Origin: Pedobacter gandavensis
GTDB lineage: Bacteria; Bacteroidota; Bacteroidia; Sphingobacteriales; Sphingobacteriaceae
NCBI RefSeq assembly: GCF_014172405.1
Contig: NZ_WNXC01000001.1
Location: 806,001 to 870,000 of the forward strand
Reading direction: 5' to 3'
DNA: 64,000 bases
Made by a program: the position numbers and the translations under genes. A model generated the notes under the pieces. That model worked only from the letters and a program-made list of their open reading frames with translations. It ran no database searches and was not told the DNA's origin. Below are positions 26,888 through 35,287 of the stretch, one piece after another (within the stretch, counting starts at the first letter, position 1; the number at the start of each line of letters is the position of its first letter).

Positions 26888-28486
26888 ATGATACACGCCA
26901 ATTTACTGCTGATCCTCGCCTTGTTTTTTGCCATGGCACTTCTTTATTTATTGAGTCAACGTTGGAAAATCTCCTATCCTATTTTTCTGGTTATTGGAGG
27001 ATTGGGAATAAGTTTTATCCCTGGAATCCCCGCAATTAGTATCGATCCTGATATCGTATTTCTTATTTTTTTACCACCATTGCTATTTGAAGCCGCATGG
27101 TATACTTCCTGGAATGAGTTTTGGAAATGGAAAAGATCCATCTTATTGTTGGGTTTTGGATTGGTATTGATCACTTCAGTAGCCATTGCCTACTTTTCAG
27201 TGAGTATCATTCCCGGCTTTACCCTTGCCTTAGGCTTTTTATTAGGCGGGATTATCTCTCCTCCAGATGCGGTAGCGGCCACCTCTGTATTAAAAGGCGT
27301 GGATATGCCAAAAAGAGGCTTAACGATGTTGGAAGGTGAAAGTTTGGTCAACGATGCAGCCTCGCTAACCGTATTTAGGTTTGCATTAGCTTCGATCTTG
27401 ACTGGTCAATTTGTTTTCCAGAAAGCAGCAACAGACTTTTTAGTACTGGCAGTAATGGGCGTATTTGTTGGTCTGGCGATTGCACACATTTTGTATCTCG
27501 TACTGAGGTATTGGGCTAAATCATCCAGCATTACTACCCCAATCACACTAATTGCCCCATATCTGATGTATATTGTTGCAGAGGAATTCCATTGGTCCGG
27601 CGTTTTAGCCGTAGTTAGTGGTGGGTTATTTCTATCCTTCCGCTCCAACGACTTTTTAAATTACCATACCAGAATACAAACGAAGGAAGTATGGGCAACT
27701 GTAGGTTTTCTATTGAATGGTTTTGTTTTCATCCTTATTGGATTGGAACTCCCTGTAATCGTAGCCGCCCTAGACGGATATTCAATTAAAGAGGCCATCC
27801 ATTATGGATTGATCATTAGTGCGATTGTGATTGTTGCCAGGATTATCCTGGTATATGTAGTTTCTTATCTGCCTAGATTATTAAGCCCTAAAATTCGCAA
27901 ATCCGAGAAAAGCCCAGGCTTAAAGCTCCCATTTATCATTGGTTGGGCAGGCATGCGTGGGGTCGTTTCTTTGGCTTCGGCCTTAGCCATTCCTTTGACT
28001 TTAGCCAACGGAGAAGCTTTTCCACATCGAAACCTGATCTTGTTTATCACCTTCATCGTTATTTTGGTGACACTGGTATTTCAGGGGCTTACCCTTCCTA
28101 TTTTCCTGAGGTTATTAAAAGTAGAAGAAGTTGACGACCATATTCCTTATGATCAGCAAAAAGAAGCGATCAGATTACAGTTGGCTAAAGAATCTGTCAC
28201 CTTCCTTAACAATAAGTACAATCAGGAAATGAAGGAATTTGAAACCATTGCGAGAATCAAAGAGCAACTCGAACGTAGTATCCATGCAACAGAACAGACT
28301 TTATCTGAGCAAAAAGAACAGGTTGCTTCTGTAAGAAAGCTTTACGGGAAGATCATGCTGGACTTAATCACCATGAGAAGAATCGAGCTGAATAAATTGC
28401 GTGCAACAAAGCAATATGATGATGAAGTAATCAGAGATCTGGAAAGCAGTCTGGACTTAGAAGAAGCAAGGTTGTATAAGCAATAA
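26888..28486 (+). CDS. CPA1-family Na+/H+ antiporter
   Basis: 532 residues from ATG 26888 (MIHANLLLILALFFAM). An in-frame ATG at 26759 lies inside the ABC gene and is rejected. About 12 membrane helices are followed by a cytoplasmic coiled-coil-like tail (about 420-532, rich in Glu/Lys/Gln). Family marks: PPLLFEAAW, GGIISPPDAVAATSVLKG and GESLVNDAASLTVFR, containing the Asn-Asp pair typical of CPA1 exchangers of the NhaP/bacterial NHE type; also GWAGMRGVVSLASALAIPL. It expels sodium (or potassium) in exchange for protons to control pH and salt. It follows the ABC exporter closely. Confidence 0.92.
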   Translation: MIHANLLLILALFFAMALLYLLSQRWKISYPIFLVIGGLGISFIPGIPAISIDPDIVFLIFLPPLLFEAAWYTSWNEFWKWKRSILLLGFGLVLITSVAIAYFSVSIIPGFTLALGFLLGGIISPPDAVAATSVLKGVDMPKRGLTMLEGESLVNDAASLTVFRFALASILTGQFVFQKAATDFLVLAVMGVFVGLAIAHILYLVLRYWAKSSSITTPITLIAPYLMYIVAEEFHWSGVLAVVSGGLFLSFRSNDFLNYHTRIQTKEVWATVGFLLNGFVFILIGLELPVIVAALDGYSIKEAIHYGLIISAIVIVARIILVYVVSYLPRLLSPKIRKSEKSPGLKLPFIIGWAGMRGVVSLASALAIPLTLANGEAFPHRNLILFITFIVILVTLVFQGLTLPIFLRLLKVEEVDDHIPYDQQKEAIRLQLAKESVTFLNNKYNQEMKEFETIARIKEQLERSIHATEQTLSEQKEQVASVRKLYGKIMLDLITMRRIELNKLRATKQYDDEVIRDLESSLDLEEARLYKQ

Positions 28487-28541
28487 GCCTTTCTTTGGTG
28501 ACACGCTGTGATTTTCATAATTATGGATAGCTTTGCAAAAT

Positions 28542-30368
28542 ATGATCAAAATACCTGCACTCAGCGTTCTATTGTGCCTTTTTAGCCTATCCATTACCGC
28601 TCAAGATTCAAAAACAACCTTATATCAAAATATAACTACCGCTCTGGCAAAAGAAAAATTAGCCGGAGCGGTCTGGTCTACAGTAGATTCCCTTGGCAAC
28701 ATTTCCACAGGTGCCAGCGGAGTTAAAAATGCGGATACGAAACAAGTTTTGTCAACCTCAGACAAAGTTCAGGTCGGTTCTATCACAAAAACATTAATTG
28801 CTACTGGTATTTTCAGGCTCGTTACCATGAATAAAATGAGTCTGGATACACCTGTTGAGGAAATTTTAACCAATATTAAGTTCAAAAATCCCTGGTCAGC
28901 CAGCCATCCCGTAACCGTTAGACATCTATTAGACCATACTGCTGGTCTAGAAAACCTTCGCTTATGGCAAATGTTTAGCGAACAGGTAACACCAAATACA
29001 CCACTGGTCGAAAATTTCAGTAAACACCCTTCTACTTTGCAGATTCATAGTCGTCCGGGTACTCAGTTTGCCTATTCTAATATGGGTTACACCCTGTTAG
29101 GAATGGTGATAGAGGCCATTACCAGGCAGCGTTATGAGGAATATCTGGATACTTATGTCTTAAAGCCAATTGGTATGGCAGAGAGTACCTTCGGATTTGT
29201 ATCTCAGTTAGGCAAAAATGCTGACCCAAGATTAGCGATGGGACATCTTGACCACATGCAAACACAACCTGCCAGCCCGATGTACCTCAGACCTGCAGGC
29301 CAATTTACCACTACCGCTTATGATATGGGTATTTTCTTAAAGTTTCTAATGACCAATGGCAATCTTAGAGGCTATTCATTTATCCGTAAGGATCTATTGG
29401 CTACTATGGGTAATCCCGATGCGGAAACCGAATCTAAGCAACATGGCTTAGAAGCCGGCTATGCAGCGGGTTTAATGAAAAGAGACCGTCACCAGGTAAT
29501 TGGTCTGGCTCATGCAGGGAGTATTGTGGGCTACCATGCGATGATCTATCTTTTTCCTAAGGAAAAAAAGGCTTTCTTCATATCGCATAATATGGATAGT
29601 GAAACTGCAGATTATGAGGTTTTCAACAAGATTTTACTGGAGTCATTAAACCTTAAAAAACAAGAACCTGATCCCAGGGCTGTGATGCCAGTGGACATTA
29701 AAAATTGGGCAGGAAACTATGTGGCAGTCAGGGATCAGTTTAAAATGTTTGCTTATGTGGATCTCCTTGCAGGATTTGTGACCCTGATCCCTGGAAATGA
29801 CCATCTGGTATTCAGCCAGCTACAGAAAGAAGATAAAATCTTGAAACCTACCCGTTACCACTTGTTTAAAGTGGATGATAAAATCAGTAGTTCTCATGTG
29901 ATCTATACAGACTCAATGCAAAACAGACGGATTACAGATGGCTTTAAAACCTATAAAAAGATCAGTTCTCTCTATTTATGGACGATGTATATGAGTTTAA
30001 TCTTCGGTTTACTGGGTTTGAGCTACCTTTTTGTCTTGGGCTGGGTCAAATTGTTATCCAATAGAAAGCGCTTTTTACACCAAGCCATTGGGGTTCCATT
30101 CCTTTGCATCCTCGCATTACTACTTCCTATACCCTTGTTTATGATGCAGCATTTTACTGCACTGGGGGATATAACTGCAGCCAGTATTGCGTTGGCCCTA
30201 GTGACCACATTACTTCCAATAGGTTTGTTGTTTGGATTGTGGCGATCGATAAATATTAAAAAAGAAGAAAGATCAAATGGGTTGACCAGCCTGGCGCTAA
30301 TCTTTTCCATCCAGTGGGTTGGAATGTTGATCTATTGGGGAATGGCGCCAATGCTTTTATGGATTTGA
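28542..30368 (+). CDS. Serine hydrolase, beta-lactamase/PBP4*-like, with C-terminal membrane helices
   Basis: 608 residues from ATG 28542; the frame also opens at TTG 28533. Signal peptide (cleavage near SITAQ). Class C beta-lactamase fold with the S-x-x-K nucleophile motif SITK (Ser80, Lys83), the Y-x-N motif YSN (Tyr178) in a GTQFAYSNMGYTLLG block, and a K/H-T/A-G-equivalent HAG (LAHAGSIVGY). After about residue 380 a lipocalin-like or linker region leads to four hydrophobic helices (about 480-605) that anchor it in the inner membrane. Likely a peptidase or esterase acting on peptidoglycan peptides or small esters in the periplasm; real beta-lactamase activity is unlikely. Stands alone. Confidence 0.88.
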   Translation: MIKIPALSVLLCLFSLSITAQDSKTTLYQNITTALAKEKLAGAVWSTVDSLGNISTGASGVKNADTKQVLSTSDKVQVGSITKTLIATGIFRLVTMNKMSLDTPVEEILTNIKFKNPWSASHPVTVRHLLDHTAGLENLRLWQMFSEQVTPNTPLVENFSKHPSTLQIHSRPGTQFAYSNMGYTLLGMVIEAITRQRYEEYLDTYVLKPIGMAESTFGFVSQLGKNADPRLAMGHLDHMQTQPASPMYLRPAGQFTTTAYDMGIFLKFLMTNGNLRGYSFIRKDLLATMGNPDAETESKQHGLEAGYAAGLMKRDRHQVIGLAHAGSIVGYHAMIYLFPKEKKAFFISHNMDSETADYEVFNKILLESLNLKKQEPDPRAVMPVDIKNWAGNYVAVRDQFKMFAYVDLLAGFVTLIPGNDHLVFSQLQKEDKILKPTRYHLFKVDDKISSSHVIYTDSMQNRRITDGFKTYKKISSLYLWTMYMSLIFGLLGLSYLFVLGWVKLLSNRKRFLHQAIGVPFLCILALLLPIPLFMMQHFTALGDITAASIALALVTTLLPIGLLFGLWRSINIKKEERSNGLTSLALIFSIQWVGMLIYWGMAPMLLWI

Positions 30369-30675
30369 TCGCGTAATAATATATTTGGAACAGCGTTATC
30401 CTAAGCACTCCATAAGAAAGTAACCATGACAAATAGACCTAAAAACAGGGCTTTTTGGTGGAAAGAAACATCCTTCCATTCTTTTTGTTTAAAAAAAATC
30501 AAATTTAATTCCGGAGTAAAATCTGTTTTGATAATCAATCATTTATACGCAAAACGGAGCTTAAAAGCTACATTTGTTCGTAACATTTTAGCTACTTTAT
30601 ATTCAAATGGAAGCTATAAATAAAGAGTTTGGCATCATTTTTACAGGTTACCAAGTGTAAACAATATTCAAAATT
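30369..30675. other. 307-base intergenic region with no recognised gene
   Basis: AT-rich stretch between the serine hydrolase and a lipoprotein gene. A 65-codon frame at 30426-30623 has no signal peptide, no family resemblance and a skewed Lys/Phe/Asn content as expected of chance in AT-rich DNA. Presumably it holds the promoter of the downstream lipoprotein gene; no clear terminator hairpin is seen. Confidence 0.5.
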
Positions 30676-31173
30676 ATGAAAAAGATATTTTCAGTAGCGG
30701 CATTAGCGATTTTATTATCTGCCTGTTCAAATAATGCTAAAGAGGAAGCGATGATCAAACAACAAGCGATTGTTGCTGTAAAAGATAGTCTGAGATTGGA
30801 TAGTTTCAAAAGAGCAGATGCTTTAGAAAAAGAGAGAATTGCGAAAGTAAAAGATGAAGAAATCAAAACTGCACGCATCAGAGAAGAGAAAAGAACACTT
30901 CTTTTAGCGGAACGCAATGATGCGGCCGAAAGAAGGTCTCACTCATCGTCTTCGTCTTCAAACACAGTAGCTACACCTGCTAAGAAAAAAGGATGGAGCC
31001 AGGCTGCTAAAGGTGCTGCAATTGGTGCTGGTGCTGGTGCAATCGGAGGTATTTTGGTAGACAAAAACAATGCTAGAGGTGCCATCATCGGTGGTGTTGT
31101 TGGTGCAGGAACAGGATATGTGATTGGTAGAGCCCAGGATAGAAAATCAGGTAGAGTACAACCTAAAAACTAG
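30676..31173 (+). CDS. Glycine-zipper lipoprotein
   Basis: 165 residues, signal peptide and lipobox (LLSAC, Cys about residue 16). Residues 25-90 are highly charged and probably a helical or coiled region (ALEKERIAKVKDEEIKTARI), then a Ser-rich linker (SSSSSSNTV) and a C-terminal glycine-zipper domain (about 115-155: AAIGAGAGAIGGILVDK; GAIIGGVVGAGTGYVIG) of the YMGG/SlyB-like type. Such modules insert in or associate with the outer membrane and are often stress-induced. Single gene with its own terminator. Function otherwise unknown. Confidence 0.8.
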   Translation: MKKIFSVAALAILLSACSNNAKEEAMIKQQAIVAVKDSLRLDSFKRADALEKERIAKVKDEEIKTARIREEKRTLLLAERNDAAERRSHSSSSSSNTVATPAKKKGWSQAAKGAAIGAGAGAIGGILVDKNNARGAIIGGVVGAGTGYVIGRAQDRKSGRVQPKN

Positions 31174-31224
31174 TACTTAACTAATCATAATATAAAAATT
31201 ACTGGATTATGTTCAGATAATTTG

Positions 31225-31260
31225 AAAAAGGAAGGGCAATGAAGAGGCCCTTCCTTTTTT
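31225..31260. terminator. Rho-independent, likely bidirectional terminator
   Basis: AAAAAGGAAGGGC pairs with GCCCTTCCTTTTT around a short loop, with T and A tracts at the ends. It separates the plus-strand glycine-zipper gene from the minus-strand kinase gene ending at 31264. Confidence 0.9.
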
Positions 31261-31263
31261 GTT

Positions 31264-32100
31264 TTAGGAATTCAGCTCTGATAAAGCGATTTCAATAAGC
31301 TTCAGTTTTTGATCAATTGGCATGGCATCTGCTAACATCCAAGATGCAGAAAGCCCTGACCAGGCCACGATCCATTGCAAAAGTCGCTTTGAATCCAAAT
31401 TTGCAGCTTTGGATACTACACCTACTTGCTGAGCCAGGCGCCCATTCTGAATGGCTATAGTCATTTCCGGATTACAGAAAAGATTGGCAAAATCAAATCC
31501 CCGTTCTCCATACAGCGCTTTCGGATCTATAGCCAACCAACCCGAATCACCGGCGTCCAGTATATTTCCATGATGAATATCTCCATGTAAGACAACCTCA
31601 TCTATTGGATCATTTAACAGGAATCTGGCAATCTCCGCACATTGACTGAAAACCCCATCAAGTTGATTGGCAGCAAAGAAAAGAGCATAAAACCATTCTG
31701 ATAAAGGAATGAGTTTTAGCGATGCTGAGGCTTTTGCGGTATGTAGCTTAGCCGCAACCTGACAAATGATCTTACTGGCTTCATCATCCGCGCCATTCCA
31801 CACCATATCCCTCAAAGACCCTTGGCCTGAGGCTCTTTCCATCAACAAAGCCGCTGAGGAATGCCTTAAAACTTTTACCGCACCATTCCCAGCCCAATGA
31901 ACCATCAATTTGGAGCCCCTACGCTCCTCCTCTACTAAAGCAATTTTGAGCATTGCGGGAATCCCCTCATAACGTACCGGCTGCAGTATACTTGAATTTG
32001 TCGAAAAAGCTGCTCCATCTAATTGCAAATTCCAACTTTGCTGATAATCATCAAGCGTTGCTTTAACTAAGGACAGTTCAATTTTCTTTCTAATCATCAT
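31264..32100 (-). CDS. APH(6)-type aminoglycoside/hydroxyurea kinase-like protein
   Basis: 278 residues, the normal length for streptomycin 6-phosphotransferases. The protein-kinase-like fold shows the ATP-binding Lys region (GIPAMLKIALVEEERRG), LLMERASGQGSLRDMV, and the catalytic loop LHGDIHHGNIL with Asp174, followed by the metal-binding LAIDPKALYGERGFDFANLF (Asp192). This matches the aminoglycoside/hydroxyurea antibiotic resistance kinase family. Chromosomal homologues in soil bacteria may give streptomycin tolerance or act on other hydroxyl compounds; resistance cannot be concluded from sequence. It begins 19 bases after a beta-hydroxyacid dehydrogenase gene on the same strand; a two-gene operon is likely. 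Confidence 0.85.
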   Translation of the reverse strand: MMIRKKIELSLVKATLDDYQQSWNLQLDGAAFSTNSSILQPVRYEGIPAMLKIALVEEERRGSKLMVHWAGNGAVKVLRHSSAALLMERASGQGSLRDMVWNGADDEASKIICQVAAKLHTAKASASLKLIPLSEWFYALFFAANQLDGVFSQCAEIARFLLNDPIDEVVLHGDIHHGNILDAGDSGWLAIDPKALYGERGFDFANLFCNPEMTIAIQNGRLAQQVGVVSKAANLDSKRLLQWIVAWSGLSASWMLADAMPIDQKLKLIEIALSELNS

Positions 32101-32119
32101 CCGTTATGCTAATCGTATA

Positions 32120-32980
32120 TTATCTCTTAGCCAAGGATTTGATTACCGCCATGACATCTTCATCTCCAAGACCTTCTTGTTGTGCCTCCTGAAAGCTATG
32201 GAATAACGGGTTAATTAATGGCGCATCTAGTCCGGCTTCTTTAGCCAGTCTAAGGTCTTTAACCAAATGTTTCAATGCAAAAGCTGCGGGATATTCCTCG
32301 TTTAGAATGGATGGCGTTTTAAGTTTTGTAATACCATTACCACAAGCTCCTTCATTGATTATGGTCAGCATATCACTCTTGCTAACGCCATTCTTTTCTG
32401 CAAATAATACCGTTTCAGCCAGCCCCTGTAAGTTCAGCCCCAATAGGTAATTGATGGCCAGCTTGGCAGAACTACCTACTCCTGCCCCTCCAACATGAAC
32501 GGACAATTTCCCTAAGGCTTCAAAAGCAGGTTTTGCTTTTTCGTAAGCTGTAGCCGCTCCACCAACAAGGATAATCAAGGTGCCATCTTGTGCAGGCTTA
32601 ACACTCCCTGATACCGGTGCTTCCAGAAAATCAATCCCTTTCGCTTGGCAAGCTCCTGACAAATATCTGGAGGTATCCGGGGAAACCGTACTCATATCAA
32701 TAATCATTTTACCTTCCGAAGGTTTTGTCAGCAGGCCTTCATTCCCCTCATAGACGGCTTTCACGGCTTGATCATCCGCTAACATCGTGAATACGATATC
32801 GCAAGTCTCGATTAGAGATTGGGGATTTATTGCACTTGTAGCGCCACTGGCGATTAATTCTTCTTCTTTTTGTCTCGTTCTGTTAAAAACGACAACTTCA
32901 AAACCCGCTTTAAGTAAGTTCTTTACCATTGGGGTTCCCATATTTCCAAGACCTATCCAGCCTAATTTTAATCTACTCAT
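32120..32980 (-). CDS. NAD(P)-dependent beta-hydroxyacid dehydrogenase (3-hydroxyisobutyrate dehydrogenase family)
   Basis: 286 residues. N-terminal Rossmann domain with the nucleotide-binding GLGNMGTPMVKNLLKAG (residues 10-26); Asn33-Arg-Thr after the second strand suggests NADP preference. Substrate-binding block DFLEAPVSGSVKPAQDGTL (about 117-135) and the catalytic Lys in GSSAKLAINYLLG (Lys173), then the all-helical C-terminal domain. The family oxidises 3-hydroxyisobutyrate or tartronate, or reduces succinic semialdehyde and glyoxylate; this member looks closest to the GLYR-type reductases, but the substrate is open. First gene of a likely pair with the APH(6)-like kinase. Confidence 0.9.
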   Translation of the reverse strand: MSRLKLGWIGLGNMGTPMVKNLLKAGFEVVVFNRTRQKEEELIASGATSAINPQSLIETCDIVFTMLADDQAVKAVYEGNEGLLTKPSEGKMIIDMSTVSPDTSRYLSGACQAKGIDFLEAPVSGSVKPAQDGTLIILVGGAATAYEKAKPAFEALGKLSVHVGGAGVGSSAKLAINYLLGLNLQGLAETVLFAEKNGVSKSDMLTIINEGACGNGITKLKTPSILNEEYPAAFALKHLVKDLRLAKEAGLDAPLINPLFHSFQEAQQEGLGDEDVMAVIKSLAKR

Positions 32981-33115
32981 GAGGTTTGCTCTAATTCAAT
33001 GGCCTAAAATAAGCAATGCTACCCAACAAGAGAAAAAAGACAATTAATAATCACTAGCGTATAAATTCATTTTTTTACACTAGATTAGATCAACTATACA
33101 CTTAGTTTGTTTAAT

Positions 33116-33973
33116 ATGAAAACTACTAACGCATTTATCCTCTTTAGTTTTTTATTGATTACGCTAAACAATCAGGTTCTGGCACAGCAGAAAAACGTAA
33201 ATCAGGTAAAACCCTCAGCTACGAAGGTTTCCAGAACTGAGGTTACGGTATCAAGCCTATCAAATGCAGGTAAACCGATATATGATGCAAAGAGGGTCCT
33301 AAAAGATTTTCCAACTTTTTGGGATTACCATTATAAGAATGTAACGCTCAATGAGGATTTCTTAGCTTATGATTTGGCCGGCAAAAAAATCAGTAAAACT
33401 AAATTCTTAAACCAGTTAAAAACTGGAAAATACATTGCTTTGCAGGTCTACACAGCTACTTCATCGCTAGCCTATAAACTTCACAAGATACCAGCTACTG
33501 CCGATCCTGCAATTGTTGGTTATATGCGTGATTTTGGAAAAAAACAGCTTATTTTCTCTCAAATGAAAGGAAAAAAAGCACCCGCTTTTAATTTCACAGA
33601 TGTAAATGGAAAGACTTATACTTCAGAAAATACCAAAGGAAAAATAGTGTTATTTAAGTGTTGGTTTACCACTTGCACAGCTTGCATAGCAGAAATGCCT
33701 GAATTAAACAAACTTGTAAAAAAATATAAAAACAGAACAGATATCCTCTTCATCAGCCTTGCGATCAATGACAAGAAGGAATTACAGCGTTTTTTAAGTA
33801 AAACAAAATTTGATTATGCAACAATTCCTGCACAAGAATCATACATGCGTAAACAACTAAACGTGGCTGCTTATCCCACTCATTTTCTGATAAACAAAAC
33901 AGGAAAAATCATATTTATATCGGAAGATGCTGACCAGATCAAGAGGCATTTAGAAAAAGAAATTGCTTTATAG
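33116..33973 (+). CDS. TlpA-like thioredoxin-fold exported protein
   Basis: 285 residues from ATG 33116 (an in-frame TTG at 33107 is less likely). Signal peptide with cleavage near NQVLAQQ. Residues about 25-150 are a lineage-specific N-terminal region without clear family; residues about 150-280 form an AhpC/TSA-Redoxin-type thioredoxin domain (KKAPAFNFTDVNGKTYTSEN; GKIVLFKCWFTTCTACIAEM) with the active-site CTAC (Cys187, Cys190) and the cis-Pro segment AAYPTHFLINKTGKI. It probably reduces or oxidises disulfides in the periplasm. A small secreted protein follows on the same strand. Confidence 0.87.
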   Translation: MKTTNAFILFSFLLITLNNQVLAQQKNVNQVKPSATKVSRTEVTVSSLSNAGKPIYDAKRVLKDFPTFWDYHYKNVTLNEDFLAYDLAGKKISKTKFLNQLKTGKYIALQVYTATSSLAYKLHKIPATADPAIVGYMRDFGKKQLIFSQMKGKKAPAFNFTDVNGKTYTSENTKGKIVLFKCWFTTCTACIAEMPELNKLVKKYKNRTDILFISLAINDKKELQRFLSKTKFDYATIPAQESYMRKQLNVAAYPTHFLINKTGKIIFISEDADQIKRHLEKEIAL

Positions 33974-34043
33974 GATTTCCCTAAAGAACATGGCTAAGCC
34001 GAAAGATAAGAGTATTAAAAACAACCGTAATATAACCATCAAC

Positions 34044-34514
34044 ATGAAAACAAAACAATTCTTAACACTTCTAGTCCTCATGATTGTGTTTTTTAACTCA
34101 TATGGACAAAAAGCGATGACTTTTCAAGAGGCAGAAGTTCGTGGAAGATCATTTCAACATTTAGATAGCTTATATAAAAGCGCGGTTGATGCAGATCCAA
34201 AACGAGCGGTTTTTAAAACTCCGCAGGAACAAGCAGAACTTCAAAAATCATATAGCGCATTGATACAAGACCTGGGTGTCTTCCTGAAGGCTAATGACTT
34301 TAATTGGGAAAAACCAACAAGATGTTTTAACAGAATTTATTTTAACCCTGGTGGTAAAATTGACTACTTCTTGTTTAATTTTCCAAAGGACATGATTGCG
34401 GCTGAAAAAGAAAAGGAATTTCAAAGATTACTTAATGTGTTTATTAAGGACTATAAGTTCCCGATGAAAGCAAAGGAGAACTTTGCTCAATGTAGCCCTG
34501 TAAAATACAATTAA
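34044..34514 (+). CDS. Small secreted protein, function unknown
   Basis: 156 residues from ATG 34044, chosen because it puts a clean signal peptide at the N-terminus (MKTKQFLTLLVLMIVFFNSYG, cleavage before QKAMTF); the frame opens earlier at ATG 33990 and at a non-ATG codon. The mature part is mostly helical and charged with two Cys residues far apart (RCFNRIYFNPGGKIDYFLFN; FAQCSPVKYN). No family is recognised. It follows the TlpA-like gene by about 70 bases and is probably co-transcribed; a redox or folding substrate relation to that protein is only a guess. A large perfect hairpin lies after it. Confidence 0.6.
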   Translation: MKTKQFLTLLVLMIVFFNSYGQKAMTFQEAEVRGRSFQHLDSLYKSAVDADPKRAVFKTPQEQAELQKSYSALIQDLGVFLKANDFNWEKPTRCFNRIYFNPGGKIDYFLFNFPKDMIAAEKEKEFQRLLNVFIKDYKFPMKAKENFAQCSPVKYN

Positions 34515-34559
34515 ACTGATTTCCCTGAGGCCTTGTCAAATTTTTGAGGACCAAAACAA

Positions 34560-34597
34560 TATCCAGATCGCTAATCTTTAAATTAGCGATCTGGATA
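34560..34597. terminator. Perfect long hairpin between convergent genes
   Basis: TATCCAGATCGCTAAT is exactly complementary to ATTAGCGATCTGGATA around a 6-base loop. It lies between convergent stops at 34514 and 34609 and probably terminates both transcripts, although no long T run follows. Confidence 0.75.
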
Positions 34598-34608
34598 GAA
34601 CATTATAC

Positions 34609-35037
34609 TTACTTCTGGTCGTAATCAAAATTCACCATCCATTGAATGCCAAATTTATCTGTCAACATTCCAAAATAAGCGCCCCAAAAAGTTTTCTCTA
34701 AAGGCATTACGACATGCGCACCTGGTGAAAGTGCTGCAAACAGTTGGTCAGCTTCTGCTTCGCTATCTGCACTGATACTGATGGAAAAGTTATCACCGAT
34801 ATTCAGCTTCTGTCCCATCGAGTCAAGTGCATCAGTACCCATAAGTACATTCCCATTACCAATTGGCAATGCAACATGCATGATCTTTTCTTTATCTTCT
34901 GCAGACATATTATCGCCATGTGGACTGTCTTTAAATCGTTGAAACACGACAAACTCCCCGCCGAATACAGATTTATAAAAATTGAATGCTTCTTCCGTAT
35001 TTCCCAGGAAGTTTAAATAAGGATTAATAGTAGCCAT
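34609..35037 (-). CDS. VOC-superfamily PhnB-like protein
   Basis: 142 residues, a single-domain vicinal oxygen chelate protein of the PhnB/3-demethylubiquinone methyltransferase-like glyoxalase group. The start INPYLNFLGNTEEAFNFYKS and FGGEFV, the middle KIMHVALPIGNGNVLMGTD and the end WGAYFGMLTDKFGIQWMVNF match this family closely. The exact reaction is unknown for most members; some bind small metabolites or confer tolerance. It is a single gene on the minus strand, convergent with the small secreted protein gene. Confidence 0.9.
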   Translation of the reverse strand: MATINPYLNFLGNTEEAFNFYKSVFGGEFVVFQRFKDSPHGDNMSAEDKEKIMHVALPIGNGNVLMGTDALDSMGQKLNIGDNFSISISADSEAEADQLFAALSPGAHVVMPLEKTFWGAYFGMLTDKFGIQWMVNFDYDQK

Positions 35038-35250
35038 GGTTTTGTTTTTAAGGTTTGGTGCGCTGCATTGAAATGCAGACCTAAATATATTCAGTTAATT
35101 TTACAATTCAAATTGAGGTGTTTTGAAGGTGCTGAAGAGTGGCTTAAGGGAAATTTATAGGGGGTAAATGCCCCATGAATTTCAGCCTTCCCTATTATCA
35201 GTAAAATGTAATTTCCTAAGAAAATCTGGTATAATTTAGGCCTTCCTATT

Positions 35251-35277
35251 TAAAGTTGTATTTTTGATACAACTTTA
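35251..35277. promoter_or_regulatory. NsrR-like palindromic operator upstream of hmp
   Basis: TAAAGTTGTAT and ATACAACTTTA are perfect 11-bp inverted repeats with a 5-base spacer, ending 10 bases before the hmp start. The form is close to the NsrR site of proteobacteria (AAGATGCATTT and its complement). A TATTTTTG element fitting the Bacteroidetes -7 pattern TANNTTTG lies at 35259-35266 inside the site, so a bound repressor would cover the promoter. Confidence 0.82.
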
Positions 35278-35287
35278 ATAAACCACT

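Noticed and set aside
30426..30623. 65-codon plus-strand frame in an intergenic gap
   Set aside because: No signal, no family likeness, AT-rich chance composition and weak context.
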